A stretch of DNA of 64,000 nucleotides from positions 8,514,207 through 8,578,206 of the forward strand of contig CM023536.1 of the NCBI GenBank assembly GCA_013350335.1, written 5' to 3'. A model generated the notes under the pieces. The model was not told the DNA's origin, did no database searches, and saw nothing but the letters and a program-made list of their open reading frames with translations. Positions 11,418 to 22,023 of the stretch are shown piece by piece. Origin of the DNA: Chimonanthus salicifolius. Taxonomy: Eukaryota > Streptophyta > Magnoliopsida > Laurales > Calycanthaceae. The position numbers were made by a program, and so were the translations under genes. Each line of letters starts with the position of its first letter. Positions within the stretch are counted from its first letter, which is position 1.

Positions 11418-12230
11418 GCCTGTTGCTGTTGCTTGAGGCATATTCTCATCTTCTTCTTGGTTTGCTTGTTTATGTCTTATAGGCTGTCAAAAGTTAGAAC
11501 GGTAGCTTGAGCTTGTATTATTTTTGGTTGTGACTGCAGTTAATAATATTGAGTGTGCTTGATTTTGTCCTTTATTGGTAATTAACTTTGTTTAATTGCA
11601 TGGATGCGGGGTTTGTTATTTCTTTATTTCACTGTTCCAAGCACCATTTTATACTTGAACTGGTTAGTGAATTATTTTGGCCATTACTTCCATTCATCAG
11701 TTGTGTTCAAAGCAATTAACTGGATGGCCTGACCTGCATAAGTGGCTAAAATTAAGAACCAAAGTAAACTAATCATATAGTACTCAGGATGGAGAGCAAA
11801 ACCAGGATTTCGAACCTTGAAAACGTATTAATGTTGCTTAAGTTTCAAACCCATTTTGTGTCTCGTGTCTTTTAGAAACTTTTTTTTTTTTTTATAATGT
11901 CTATTTTTTAAGGTTTTTAATAGCTAATAATGATGAATCAGTTGTTAATAATATTTAATAAAAAATTCTAATTTTTCGACAATAAACTTGTGCATATATT
12001 TACATAATTTGTTTGAAATCTCGGTTGTGAATATATTTAAATTTTTAATGATTATTGTTGTATTTTGTTATATTTAAAGACCTCTCCCCGTAGAGTTATA
12101 TGATTTATGTGAATAAAGAGACTTATACATATTCTAAGGTTTACCTGGGTCCTCTAAAAGACCTAGACATCTTGGTCATAGAAAAATTCGAACATTGGTT
12201 GATATTTGTTCCTAGTTTCAGTTTTTTTTT
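11418..12230 (+). other. 3' UTR and downstream of clathrin light chain
   Basis: The sequence directly after the stop is U-rich on the transcript strand and is probably the 3' UTR for a few hundred bases. No unambiguous poly(A) signal could be chosen. Beyond about 11700 it is AT-rich DNA without recognised features. Confidence 0.4.
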
Positions 12231-12480
12231 TTTTTTTAATGACAGGAGGTCTCAAAGTGTCTCGCCCGACTAATCTTTTGGGGCATCAAAGTTTCTCGTC
12301 CGATTAGTCTTTCAGGGCATGTGCATGCCTTTTTATACACATATCAAGTTTAAGAGGTGGGATTTTACTTTGTACATGTTCCACAGAGAGTGATCTTCAT
12401 TGAAGTTATCAGGGTTTGAACCAAGACATTCTGAAGTCTTGTGATTCAACCACTAGGCCAACCCTTTGGGATTTAGGGAA
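12225..12480 (-). mobile_element. tRNA-derived SINE (minus)
   Basis: Read on the minus strand, the region starts with AAAGGGTTGGCCTAGTGGTT, a good pol III A box (TGGCCTAGTGGT). About 35 bases on it has CTTGGTTCAAACCC, a B box. It ends in an A-run on the minus strand (T-run at 12222-12237). The body words CCGACTAATC and ATGTGCA are shared with the SINE at 13560-13800. It is not a functional tRNA, because no cloverleaf acceptor stem can be formed. Confidence 0.65.
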
Positions 12481-12872
12481 CATTATCAGTTTTCTCCAAT
12501 CAACCCTAATGGAACCTAGAAGGGTCAAGTGGTGATGGCAGTGAAATTTGAAAATTTGAATTTGTTGAATATTCACTCATGGTCAACGGACGGCAAAGAT
12601 ACTAATAGAGCACCAAGTTGGGATTTAAAATTAAGGGAAACATCAAAGGTGACCGCCGTCATTAGGTTGGTGGTCAAATTTACTCAGTTTCAACTCTATA
12701 TTTTTATTCCCTCAAGAGTTTTGAAATTCTAAACAAACTTTTATGGCTTTTGATGGGGAAATCTTGAAAAAAGAATGAGATATTGAATGATTGCATGCGT
12801 AAAAAACACGGATGGCATATTGTGTCCCATTCAAACAACAGTACAGTGTCCCTATCCCTTGTTACCTTGTGT

Positions 12873-13217
12873 TAGGGGTGAAACATGGGTTGGGTTTTAA
12901 CCCGACCCGCATGACCTGATCTGAGAAATCAGTGGGTTTGGGTTATGTATTTATATATTTTGGATCGGGTCGGGTTGGAAAAATAAAAATTCGGATGAAA
13001 TTTGAGTTAAGTTGGGTTGAGAAATTTAAAAATCAATCTGACCTGACCCGACGTAATCTGACTTGATCCTGCATGCACTAAGTTATAAAATACCACTCGA
13101 GTTGATTCGAGTCAGAAATTCGGGTCAGGTTGGGTTGAAAAATTCGAGTCAGGGTTCAATAATTTTTTACATGATTTAGATTGGGTTTATTAAAACCTGA
13201 CCCGAGGTTCAGCCCTA
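12873..13217. mobile_element. hAT-type MITE, 345 bp
   Basis: The left end is TAGGGGTGAAACATGGGTTG. The right end reads on the other strand as TAGGGCTGAACCTCGGGTCA. Flanks CCTTGTGT (12865-12872) and CCTCGTGC (13218-13225) agree at 6 of 8 positions, as expected for an old hAT target duplication. The interior repeats GGGTCGGGTTGGG-like words. It belongs to the same family as 30812-31204. Confidence 0.75.
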
Positions 13218-13557
13218 CCTCGTGCAAATATGAGACTGATTCTAGCAGATTAAGATGTACAAATGTCAAAACTCAGAACTCTTGGACTCAGTTTTGCCAG
13301 ATTCATAATTTACAAAGTCGATTAAACTTGCCAGAGAATTGGCCTGAATCCGAGGAGGATCGGACAAGTCGGACCCAGATTCTATCAAAAAACTTGATCT
13401 GATTCATGCCAAAGTAGGGTCGAGTCTTCAAATTACAGCCACCAGATTCAGTTCCGGCCTGCAGATAAATTTTAAGGACAATGAGAGTTGATTCTTTGCG
13501 TTGCCTGTATAATGGAGGGTACCAAAGAGGATGCCAGTAGAACATCAACACAATGCA

Positions 13558-13800
13558 TGTATTGTTTGTTTTTTTTATGACTGAAGCTGTCCAAACATCT
13601 CCCCCGCAAGGGACTTTACCCTGACTAATCCTTCAGAGTATGTGCAAACCTTCCCTGAACACACATACCAGGTTCAAACGATGAGGGGTAATCCCATGAG
13701 GAATGGCCCAAAGGGATTTGAACGTGAATTGAACTCAAGACCTCTTTTCATGAGGGAAGCTTCTTGACAGATAGACCAACCCCCTTCGAGTTTATAATAC
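13558..13800 (-). mobile_element. tRNA-derived SINE (minus)
   Basis: The minus strand shows GGGGTTGGTCTATCTGTCAA (A-box region) and, about 35 bases later, CTTGAGTTCAATTCAC (B box), then a body ending in an A-run (T-run at 13567-13574). The body matches the SINE at 12225-12480, for example CTGACTAATCCTTCAG against CCGATTAGTCTTTCAG. A diverged fragment of the head is at 40390-40470. Confidence 0.65.
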
Positions 13801-14210
13801 ATGTATGTTGGAAGAATTAATATCGCAAACAATGCCCCTCCAGATTGTGGCAAGATGGATTTTGAGCATGACCGTGGAAACAAACATCTGTTACCCACAT
13901 AGTACATGCGATTAGATTACCAATAAAGAGCTACGAATTATTGATAGAACACAATTTGGTGGCTTTGAGATGGAACAGAGGCACAAATTTCACTTCCACT
14001 CTGACAACTGAAAGAATGAGTATTTAACAAATGGGATCAATCTATACATATTCTTGACACTTTCCCTTTCACTATCGTAATAACAAATTCTATTTTAATC
14101 GAACAAAACACCAGGTATTGGCTCATTGGGCTCTCCACCGGAACCCAGATGAAGAGTAATCAAAAGAAGGTGAGAAGCAGAGGAGAGCCTGCATAGAAAC
14201 ATTGCAGGAC

Positions 14211-17200
14211 TCACCTTGCCTGCATCTGTGTTATGCTTAGAGGATTACTGCTTATATTGGTTGTGGTAATGATTGCATCAGTGTTTGATTCTTTGCCTTT
14301 TCGTGACTGTGAACCCTTTGAACTACCAGCTGAATCTTTGGAAGATCGCTCTGAGGTCCTAAGTATACCTGGCTTGGTCAGAGTTTTCTCACTGAGGGTA
14401 ATTTCATTGGAAAGCATATCTACAACTTGTGTCATGGATGGTCTTTGCTGTGATGCTGCTTGCGTGCAAAACAGTGCCACTTTAGTGAAGCGCAACACTT
14501 CCTCTTCTGGATATTCAACGAGTTCAGGATCCACAATATCTAAAAGCCTGTTTTCTTCTCTCAATTTCCATGTCTGCAAATACCAAAGAAAAACCAAGCA
14601 GCAAAATCACGTCAGCTGTCCATTCCCAGCAGAGAGTTCTCTGTGAAAAGAAAGGTCCTTCAACTCAACACACACACTTGACATGATTAAATCATCAAAA
14701 ACCTTTTTCAATGCCACAATTGTATGATTTAGGATGTGGTTTGAGCAAAGCCATCTATTGTTAGTTTTAACCCATAGGCCATCTTCATTAGGAATGCTGC
14801 TATAGTTTCAAAGCAAAAGAAATTACCCATTCCACAAGAAGCATCATGTCCACCCCCCATGCTGCTTTAGTGCTACTTCTACCACTGATTATTTCAAGAA
14901 TAAGAACCCCGAAACTGTAGATATCGGCCTTTTTTGTCAACTGTCCTAACAAGGCATACTCTGGTGCCAAATAACCCCTGCACAAGTAAATGAAACAAAG
15001 CCAAAGATCAGAACGAGATGCAGAAGCCCTATTTTGCATGGTAAGATGCAGCACTTCGTGCACCAACAATTTTAGGAGGAGAGTGAAAAAAAAATAAAGA
15101 CAAGTTGCATTGTTCGCTGCTCTTTTTGGATGAATACATATGGTTTCCACTTCCATGGAAAATACGTCAACCTAAAGCTCCAAGAATCGTCCATTCGATG
15201 CAAAATAAATTCACCAATTTTCCTTCAAAAGTTACAAACAAAAGAAATTTCACATACATGGAGTCTCACATGACAATCATGCAAGTGACAATATAGCTAT
15301 ATGGAATTTGCAAGTGGTTATATATAGTGTCATAAGACAACCATGGAATATCAAATTGGTGCAAGGTGGGGTCCCTCAAACCATAACCTCAAGATCATGG
15401 AATCTCCATGGACATCCCTCCTCTAGTCTTAAACAAAACTCAAAACAAGTTAAAAATAAGGTGGTTCTAGCTTGAATATGGTAGAAAAGAGAAACCAAAG
15501 CATTGATTTGACATGAATGTTCTGACGTAGTCAAATGCCTTGCTACATAATTCCATCAAGTACTGAAGCCATCACCTGCAAATTCCGGTGAAAAAATAGC
15601 TAAAATAGAAATAGATTTTACGATTGGTGGATTTGAGAAGTTTGAAGGATTTGTCACATCCTTATCATATCATATCTAAAAAATAGGAAAAGTTTACGCA
15701 AAAATATTGGTTAAGAATAGAAAAAGGGATTTAAAACTTGATTTAGTGAAGTTGAAGGATTTGGCCCTCTTTTGTATGTGAAAGGGCACAAACTTGCATT
15801 TAAATATATACAAAAAGTATTTCCTATAATGAAAAAGATGTTCCCTCGTGAACTTGGATTCAAGGCAATACAGTGTCACCCTTATGTGGGGCTCAACAAT
15901 GGAGATAAATTTATTAGAAAGGTCTATGCTTGAATATAGAGCCCGCAAAATCACCTTGTTCAAAACAATCAAACCATGTTTGAAGGCCAAAAACATTTAG
16001 GGATAAAAACATAATTCTATATTATCATATTTAAGAGGTGTGAAAAGCATTGCTTCCTTGATTCAATTAAGGCGAAGCATAGGCCATTCCAATAGACCCA
16101 TCACATGGGGACAACGGAGGGAAACTTAGGAGTGAACATGGAGTGTGCAGGGTAAGACCATGCATGGATGATCATTTGTCATGATCTTTTCCTCAAAGAT
16201 TATTTCTTTTGCCCACAAGAACCAAAGTGAGATTTTCCCTTCTTCCAAGAAATGAAAGAGGTAAAACTCTAAGAAAGTGGAGGAGAGGCGTGATCCTTAT
16301 AAAGTAAGTGCAGTAGAGTAAGATCAATAAGTAATATCTTGGTGGCTCTAAATAAAGAGTTTCAAGATAAGAAAAAACTATTCTTACATGGTTCCTGCCA
16401 CTCGTGTGCTGATGTGAGTAACATTGTCAGGGAAGAGCTTTGCCAGCCCAAAATCTCCAATTTTAGGGGCAAGGTCTCTGTCAAGAAGAACGTTACTAGC
16501 CTTGATGTCACGGTGAACAATATGTGGTTCAGCTTCTTCATGAAGGAATGCAAGACCCTGAGCTGTACCTATACAGATGGCAGCCCTTTTTGGCCAATCT
16601 AGAGAAATTTGCCTACTCTTTGAACCTAAAACCACAGAGAATCAGGTTTCACAACATTGCAGAACTTGGGAACCTTTATATGTAAGCAAAAGACGTGCAA
16701 ATTTAGTAGACTAGGCTTCCGTTGCCATTGACAAGCATTCTATCATTTGTTCACTACTTGGCAGAGGCCAATGGCGCATTTTCTAAGTAATTGCACACAT
16801 TTGAATTTTCCAACTAATCATTACCAAGTAAGGCGATTGCAAGACTGTTGTTCTCCAGATACTCATACACCAACATCCGATTGGTTCCTTCGATACAGCA
16901 TCCTATCAGTTCAACAAGATTTGGATGTCTAATATTTGTTATCATATTGATCTCGGTTAAAAACTCACGCACTCCTTGACTTGATTCAGCCGAGAGTGAC
17001 TTTATGGCAACTTGAGTTTCATCTCTTAATATTCCCTGCCAATGTAGACAACCAAGATGGTGATTCGAAGGAAAATGTAGCAAGATCCAAATGCATTGAC
17101 ATAATTCTATCTTGAATGTACGTACGTAACCTTAGACTAACTAGACAAATTAGTACAGATATATATGTATGCATGTGCCCTAATTTTTCTCTTTCAGAAT

Positions 17201-19348
17201 TCCCATGCCCTGATGTTTATGAGAGATGATTCATAAACATAAGCATAAGCCACTAGAAGATAGGAGGAACAATATCTGAAGCTTACTTTATAGACCACTC
17301 CAAAGCCGCCTCCACCAATTTTATTTGTTGGATGGAAATTTCTTGTTGCAGACTTCAATCTCATTATAGGAAAAAAGCCTCACATTGCTGGCAGTGGAAA
17401 TCTCTAAATATCAGACAGATGAGACAATAAATTAACAAGGCAGTCATGAAGACCTATAGTTTCAAATGAAGAAATAGATAAATAAAATAAGCAGTTTACC
17501 AGATAGAAATACAAACAATATGACAACAGTCAATAAACTATGTGGACATCATACTGAAACTGTGAAAAAACCTTGGTCACCCATGCACACCAGATTACAA
17601 ATATGTGACGGTACAATTTATTTGTGTGTAGAAACCATCCTTAAAACATGCATGGCATGCCAATAGCATACTAATAGGCTTAGATTTCAACTTTAAGAAT
17701 GCATCAGTAGTACTAGTGCTTTGATACCTAAGCACCAATATCGACAAAAGATTGAGACCACTAACGCAACAAAAACTGCCAAAAAAATCTTCAAAATGTG
17801 ATCCAAACATTCATTTCCATGTGTAAAAACTTATTGAAGTGTGGAGCAGATCACAAGTGGTGAATCATCTATGAGACTTAAAGAGAGAGAAGCATCCAAC
17901 TAGGTAGAAGGTTATATGCAGTCCATTTTGGTGCGCTGATCAGAATAATATGTGTAATGTTTCAGTCATTAATACTATAAAGTCATTATGAAGAGAGATC
18001 TAAGAGAACATTAAAACATGAGAAAGCAACAGAGAGGAGATAAACGTTTCTTATGATTTTAGGAAGAAGTGACAAATTATCTCAGAAAGTGTGTATAGTT
18101 TCTTGCATTGCTTACATTGTTAATCAGTAACAGAGAATGTTAATAAAACACATAAATGCCCAACTGTAGGTGTTCACGTGGATAGTATATGACCTGCTTA
18201 AAGAAAGTGTAGATAGATCATGGGACTAGGGACTTTAAAAGGCCACACTTTTATTCATGAGAATTAGGTCCTGACGAATGAAACCTTCCAAGATAGGCTA
18301 AATTTCAGGACAGACGCTTCCTCTTCAACAGAAGCTAACTTTCTCTCAAAACAAGTCAACAGAACTCTTCTCATTCATCCATCTTGAAGTTTAAGAACTG
18401 ACCAATTCTTCCACACACAATAGCCTATATGAGGCCCTAATTCAGTAGTAATTTATGCCCTTGACTAACTTTCCTTAACATTCCTTTGTGAGAATTGGAA
18501 TCAGTGGTGGAACGGGAATTGGGGCCGAATTCTGGAATAACCTTTTTCCAATTCTAGTCATACCAAACAGTGAGTAACATAGAGCATTGACCCATTTCAC
18601 CTTATTCCGATCCTAGGCTCCAGATTCTGGCTATAAATCCAACCCTAGAGCCCTATTTTAGCAGGCCGGCCTGAAATTTGTAAATGTGAGAAAAATTCTG
18701 CAGGATTACAAGTTCTAATTAGTTACAAGAAAACCCACAGAAATTCCTAAAATTTCAGCTCCACCAAGCAATTTTTGGATTAGAAACAGGTACTCAGTGT
18801 TTGGACAGGTTTAAAAAGGTCAGCCCCAAGCCAATCACAAGACACAAGTTAGGACATAGTTTGAGCATCGATGAGCTCGAGCAAGAGCAGTCCACTGTAA
18901 ACCAAAATTGCTGGAACAATGCACTTTTCTCTTGGCTAAACTAGTTTTAAGATTTCCAGGGGTCACTACAACCCTCTTTGGAAGCCAGAAGCTCTTTAGT
19001 GGAATCAGAATTCTTTGAAATTCTAGGCTATATACAGCTAAAAAAAATAGCATGTTCTACAAGGTAAAGAATTCTAAATCCTTGCTACCAAACAAGCTTT
19101 TAATATCCTTCAGAGTTACATTCAATGCTCTCAATAAGACAGAGATAAGGTCATCAGTGGCTTAAGCAGTCATTGATTCTTGGTGATGATTCAAGACTTT
19201 CCATAATTTCAATTGATTTTAGTGAACAAAGAAATAGTAGAGTAGAGGAGAAAATGAAAATGAGAAAAACCAAATCATTACCTCCAGCACGATCCCGGGC
19301 ATGACCATTCTTCTTTCTTCCCGAGCTAAGAAAGCAGCAAAGTTTCAT
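14211..19348 (-). CDS. CRPK1-like receptor-like cytoplasmic kinase, frameshifted exon 2
   Basis: Six coding exons on the minus strand: 19282-19348, 17287-17403, 16825-17035, 16388-16625, 14827-14977 and 14211-14573. All introns are GT-AG. The start [13 protein letters not shown] is Cys-rich and is followed by [16 protein letters not shown], the usual N-terminus of this family. Kinase motifs (numbered with the extra base removed): glycine loop [12 protein letters not shown] at 50-61, VAIK lysine 73, HRDIKASN from 169, DFG at 189, APE at 215-217. The C-terminus is Ser/Lys-rich. The total would be 381 residues, close to Arabidopsis At1g16670 (CRPK1) and its relatives. That family phosphorylates cytosolic substrates in cold signalling; the role here is inferred. 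Exon 2 carries one surplus base near 17359, which breaks the frame between FSYNE and LKSATRNF. Without it every exon phase fits. An alternative start at the ATG of [10 protein letters not shown] would restore a shorter kinase lacking the N-terminal tail. Confidence 0.9.
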
Positions 19349-20520
19349 TGCTCTGTGTATCTTGTTGCTGCGTATTAAACTCTTCCAATGACTTTTTTCT
19401 TTTTCTTTTTTCTCTCTCCCTCTTTTAATTCTTGCACTATCCACTCTGCAAAGGATAGCAAAGTTCTAATAAATGAGGTGCCCCAGAGACATATGAAAGA
19501 AATCAGACGTAAAATTCACCGACTAAAGTATGAAAAATCCGTAAAAGAAAATGACCACTTTGCTATTTTCAGGTCATCAACAGGAATACAATTCTACAAT
19601 TGGATTTAATCATTAAAAAATAAAATAAAATAAAAAGCAGAAGAAAATCTCATGAAATTCGACCAGAGAGCTCTGGTTTGAAAAGTAATGCAACACATCA
19701 ATCACGATGATGCCAAAACATCGAAGAATCCAATTCCACTGAGATAAGTTTCATAGAAAAATAATTGGGCTCTGTTTGCATCCATGAAAAGGAAGTTAAT
19801 AAAACAATCTTTTTTTAGCTTTAAAAAAAATCATTTTTAACCAAAAACAAAAAACAGAAATGGTTTTAGCCATTTTGGTTAAAGAACAGTTATTTTCTAG
19901 GAAAGTTCTTTGAATTTCTTTCCATACAGAGCTCATTCTCAGTGGAAGGGAAAAAAATCCTTCTTTTCTTCGTTAATTTCTGACAACAGCATGCATAAAA
20001 GCCTCGTACTCAGTACAAACAAAGAAACAAGGTTCCACACCGACAAGTTTTCCTCAAAATTAAAGAAAACTTCTTTTACTCAAAAAAAAAAAAAAAGGAA
20101 AAGGAGAAGAAGAAGATCATCATACATAAAAAAAAACGATTTACTGAAAATAAAGGACACCAAGAGAAGTAGAAAGAACAGTGTCGTACTATTACCATTT
20201 ACATTTGAAGCATGAAACCAACAACAATGGCATAAGGGACGGGTAAGAAAAACAAATTCCGAGCTCCGATTGCATTCCCACCGAAAATGAGAATTCTGGG
20301 TCTTACGTGAAAGAGGAAAACGTGTTTGGATTGGTCGAAAATGGAAAAATTCAATTCCGAGAGAAAGCGATTTTCCTTCTTCTTCTTCTTCTTCTTCTTC
20401 TTCTTCGCTTCTGTCCTTTCTTCTCTTTTTTTTTTTTTTATATTCTTGGCCGTGGTGTGCGTGGAAATACTACTGTAGTACTGTAGCAAGTTTGCCATTA
20501 TAATAAAATATAAAAAAAAT
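19349..20520 (-). promoter_or_regulatory. 5' UTR and promoter region of the kinase gene
   Basis: DNA upstream of the kinase start on the minus strand. It contains a (CTT)n run at about 20377-20405 and a T-run at 20427-20440 (plus-strand reading), and an A-run with AAGGAG/AAGAAG repeats at 20082-20117. Purine-rich GAA repeats in sense orientation are common in plant 5' leaders, so transcription may begin near 20.4 kb, but no TATA box was chosen with confidence. No other gene is seen. Confidence 0.4.
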
Positions 20521-21220
20521 TATTTTGGTGGGTTAATCATCCACATTAATATATTAAAAAGAATTTAGTCTAAAATCATTTATATGTATCTGATTTAAAT
20601 ATTTAAAATAAGAAATAATTATTAATTTAAAATCCATATGAGTTAGAGATTTTCAACAACTTCCCATCTTAATTTTTAAATAAATTAGAATCAAAATGCC
20701 ACTCAATTCTATCCCATAACCTCTGTTGATTGAAATTTTATATTATTTTAATTAACATAATATACTAGTTTAATTTATCATGACACTGTTGAATGGTTAT
20801 TTTTAGTGGATTCTGTGTGATGTCGCTGTTGGTGAGAGAAAGTCAAGAAAGAGGGGAGAAAATATTTAAAAAAGAGGCACTCATGTATTTGATTGTGACT
20901 CATTTGCATTTGATTTTTGGACAATTAGACCCTAAATATTTTTCACCAAATTTTTTCAGTTTACTAAAAGGAAAAATATAAATTTAGAAATATCTGTAAT
21001 TTTTCAAAAAAATTGTCTCCGTCAATATTTTTCAGACTTTGACTGAAATTTCAGTCATATTGATCAAATTTTTGTCACATTTTTAAAAAATTGGATAAAT
21101 TTCAAAAACTTCAATGACTTAAGCCATTTATAAATTTTGGCAGAGATAGCTACTATGATTTTTTTTTTATTATTTGGTTGAAATTTTCCAGAATATGGGC
21201 TAGATAAGACTGAAAATTTT
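20521..21220. other. Intergenic, no recognised feature
   Basis: AT-rich DNA. Words like TTTGACTGAAATTTCAGTCA (about 21036-21060) recur loosely in the window, but no gene or bounded element is visible. Confidence 0.4.
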
Positions 21221-21254
21221 ATATTGTCCAACATTTGTAACCGAGGATATGGCG

Positions 21255-21515
21255 AAAGTAGAAGTAGGGGTAGAAATATCGGCCAGACCGATATTTCGGC
21301 TGATATTATGACTAACATCTCTCCAATTAGACAAAATATCGCCGATATATCGGTGGGCGCCATAGCCGATATGTTATTTTTTCAAAAAAAAAAAATCTCG
21401 GGTGATATTTATGGCCGATATCATAAATTCTAACCGTACAATCAATATGTATCGTATCACTTGATACATATCGACACTGAAAAACCGATATGTATTGACT
21501 GATATTAATACCTAT
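21255..21515. repeat. Island of GATATCGG-type palindromic repeat
   Basis: Dense copies of ATATCGGCC, CCGATATTTCGGCTGATAT, CGCCGATATATCGG and GCCGATAT in both orientations. Comparable islands are at 32715-32895, 35950-36110, 38440-38530 and 41095-41295. It is non-coding. The islands begin in similar words, as in 'GGGGTAGAAATATCGG' and 'GGGGTATAAATCTCTATCG', which suggests one mobile or amplifying family. Confidence 0.6.
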
Positions 21516-21684
21516 AGGGAGAAGAGAACGCGAAAGTATTCACCACCCTTTAATTTTCAATGAGAGAACGGGCTTAAGGTTGCTCATGTGGAGTTCTCCC
21601 CTCTAACCGGTGTGTCACTTAGGTTTTATGGGTAGAGAAATTTCTTTTATCATGTACATAGTGTATCTCTATTTACTCTATTTT

Positions 21685-21937
21685 TGTAACGACACGCACT
21701 CGATCCGACACAATATTGTCCCCTTTGGGTCCACATAAGCCTACATGGTTTTGTATTGAATCCAAGCTCAACTCCTAGTCCAAAACGTGTTGTGCTAGAT
21801 TGGAAGTGAGTTCTCTCATATAAACTCCCTACAAAGCTAGCTCTTAGGCGATGTGAGACTTTTTCTACACCCACACGTCCGACTAGCTGCCTTCTCTCGG
21901 TCGCATGGACAGAGGTCTTTTAGACTGGGGCGTCACA
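21685..21937 (-). mobile_element. Solo LTR of the TRIM-like family (minus)
   Basis: On the minus strand it starts TGTGACGCCCCAGTC and ends GTGTCGTTACA. Flanks ATTTT (21680-21684) and ATTTC (21938-21942) form a 4-of-5 target duplication. The interior words AAAAGTCTCACATCGCCTAA, TTTATATGAGAG and AAAGGGGACAATATTGTG align in order with the copies at 10461-10820 and 39643-39959. Confidence 0.82.
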
Positions 21938-22023
21938 ATTTCTATTTTTGTATTCACTCTTTTGAGGAGCACGTATAAGTCTCTTATACACTCCCCCTTA
22001 TACTATTGTATTTCCCCATTAAT

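Noticed and set aside
11120..11449. Gly-rich minus-strand frames opposite the last clathrin light chain exon
   Set aside because: These are shadows of the Pro/Ala-rich coding strand.
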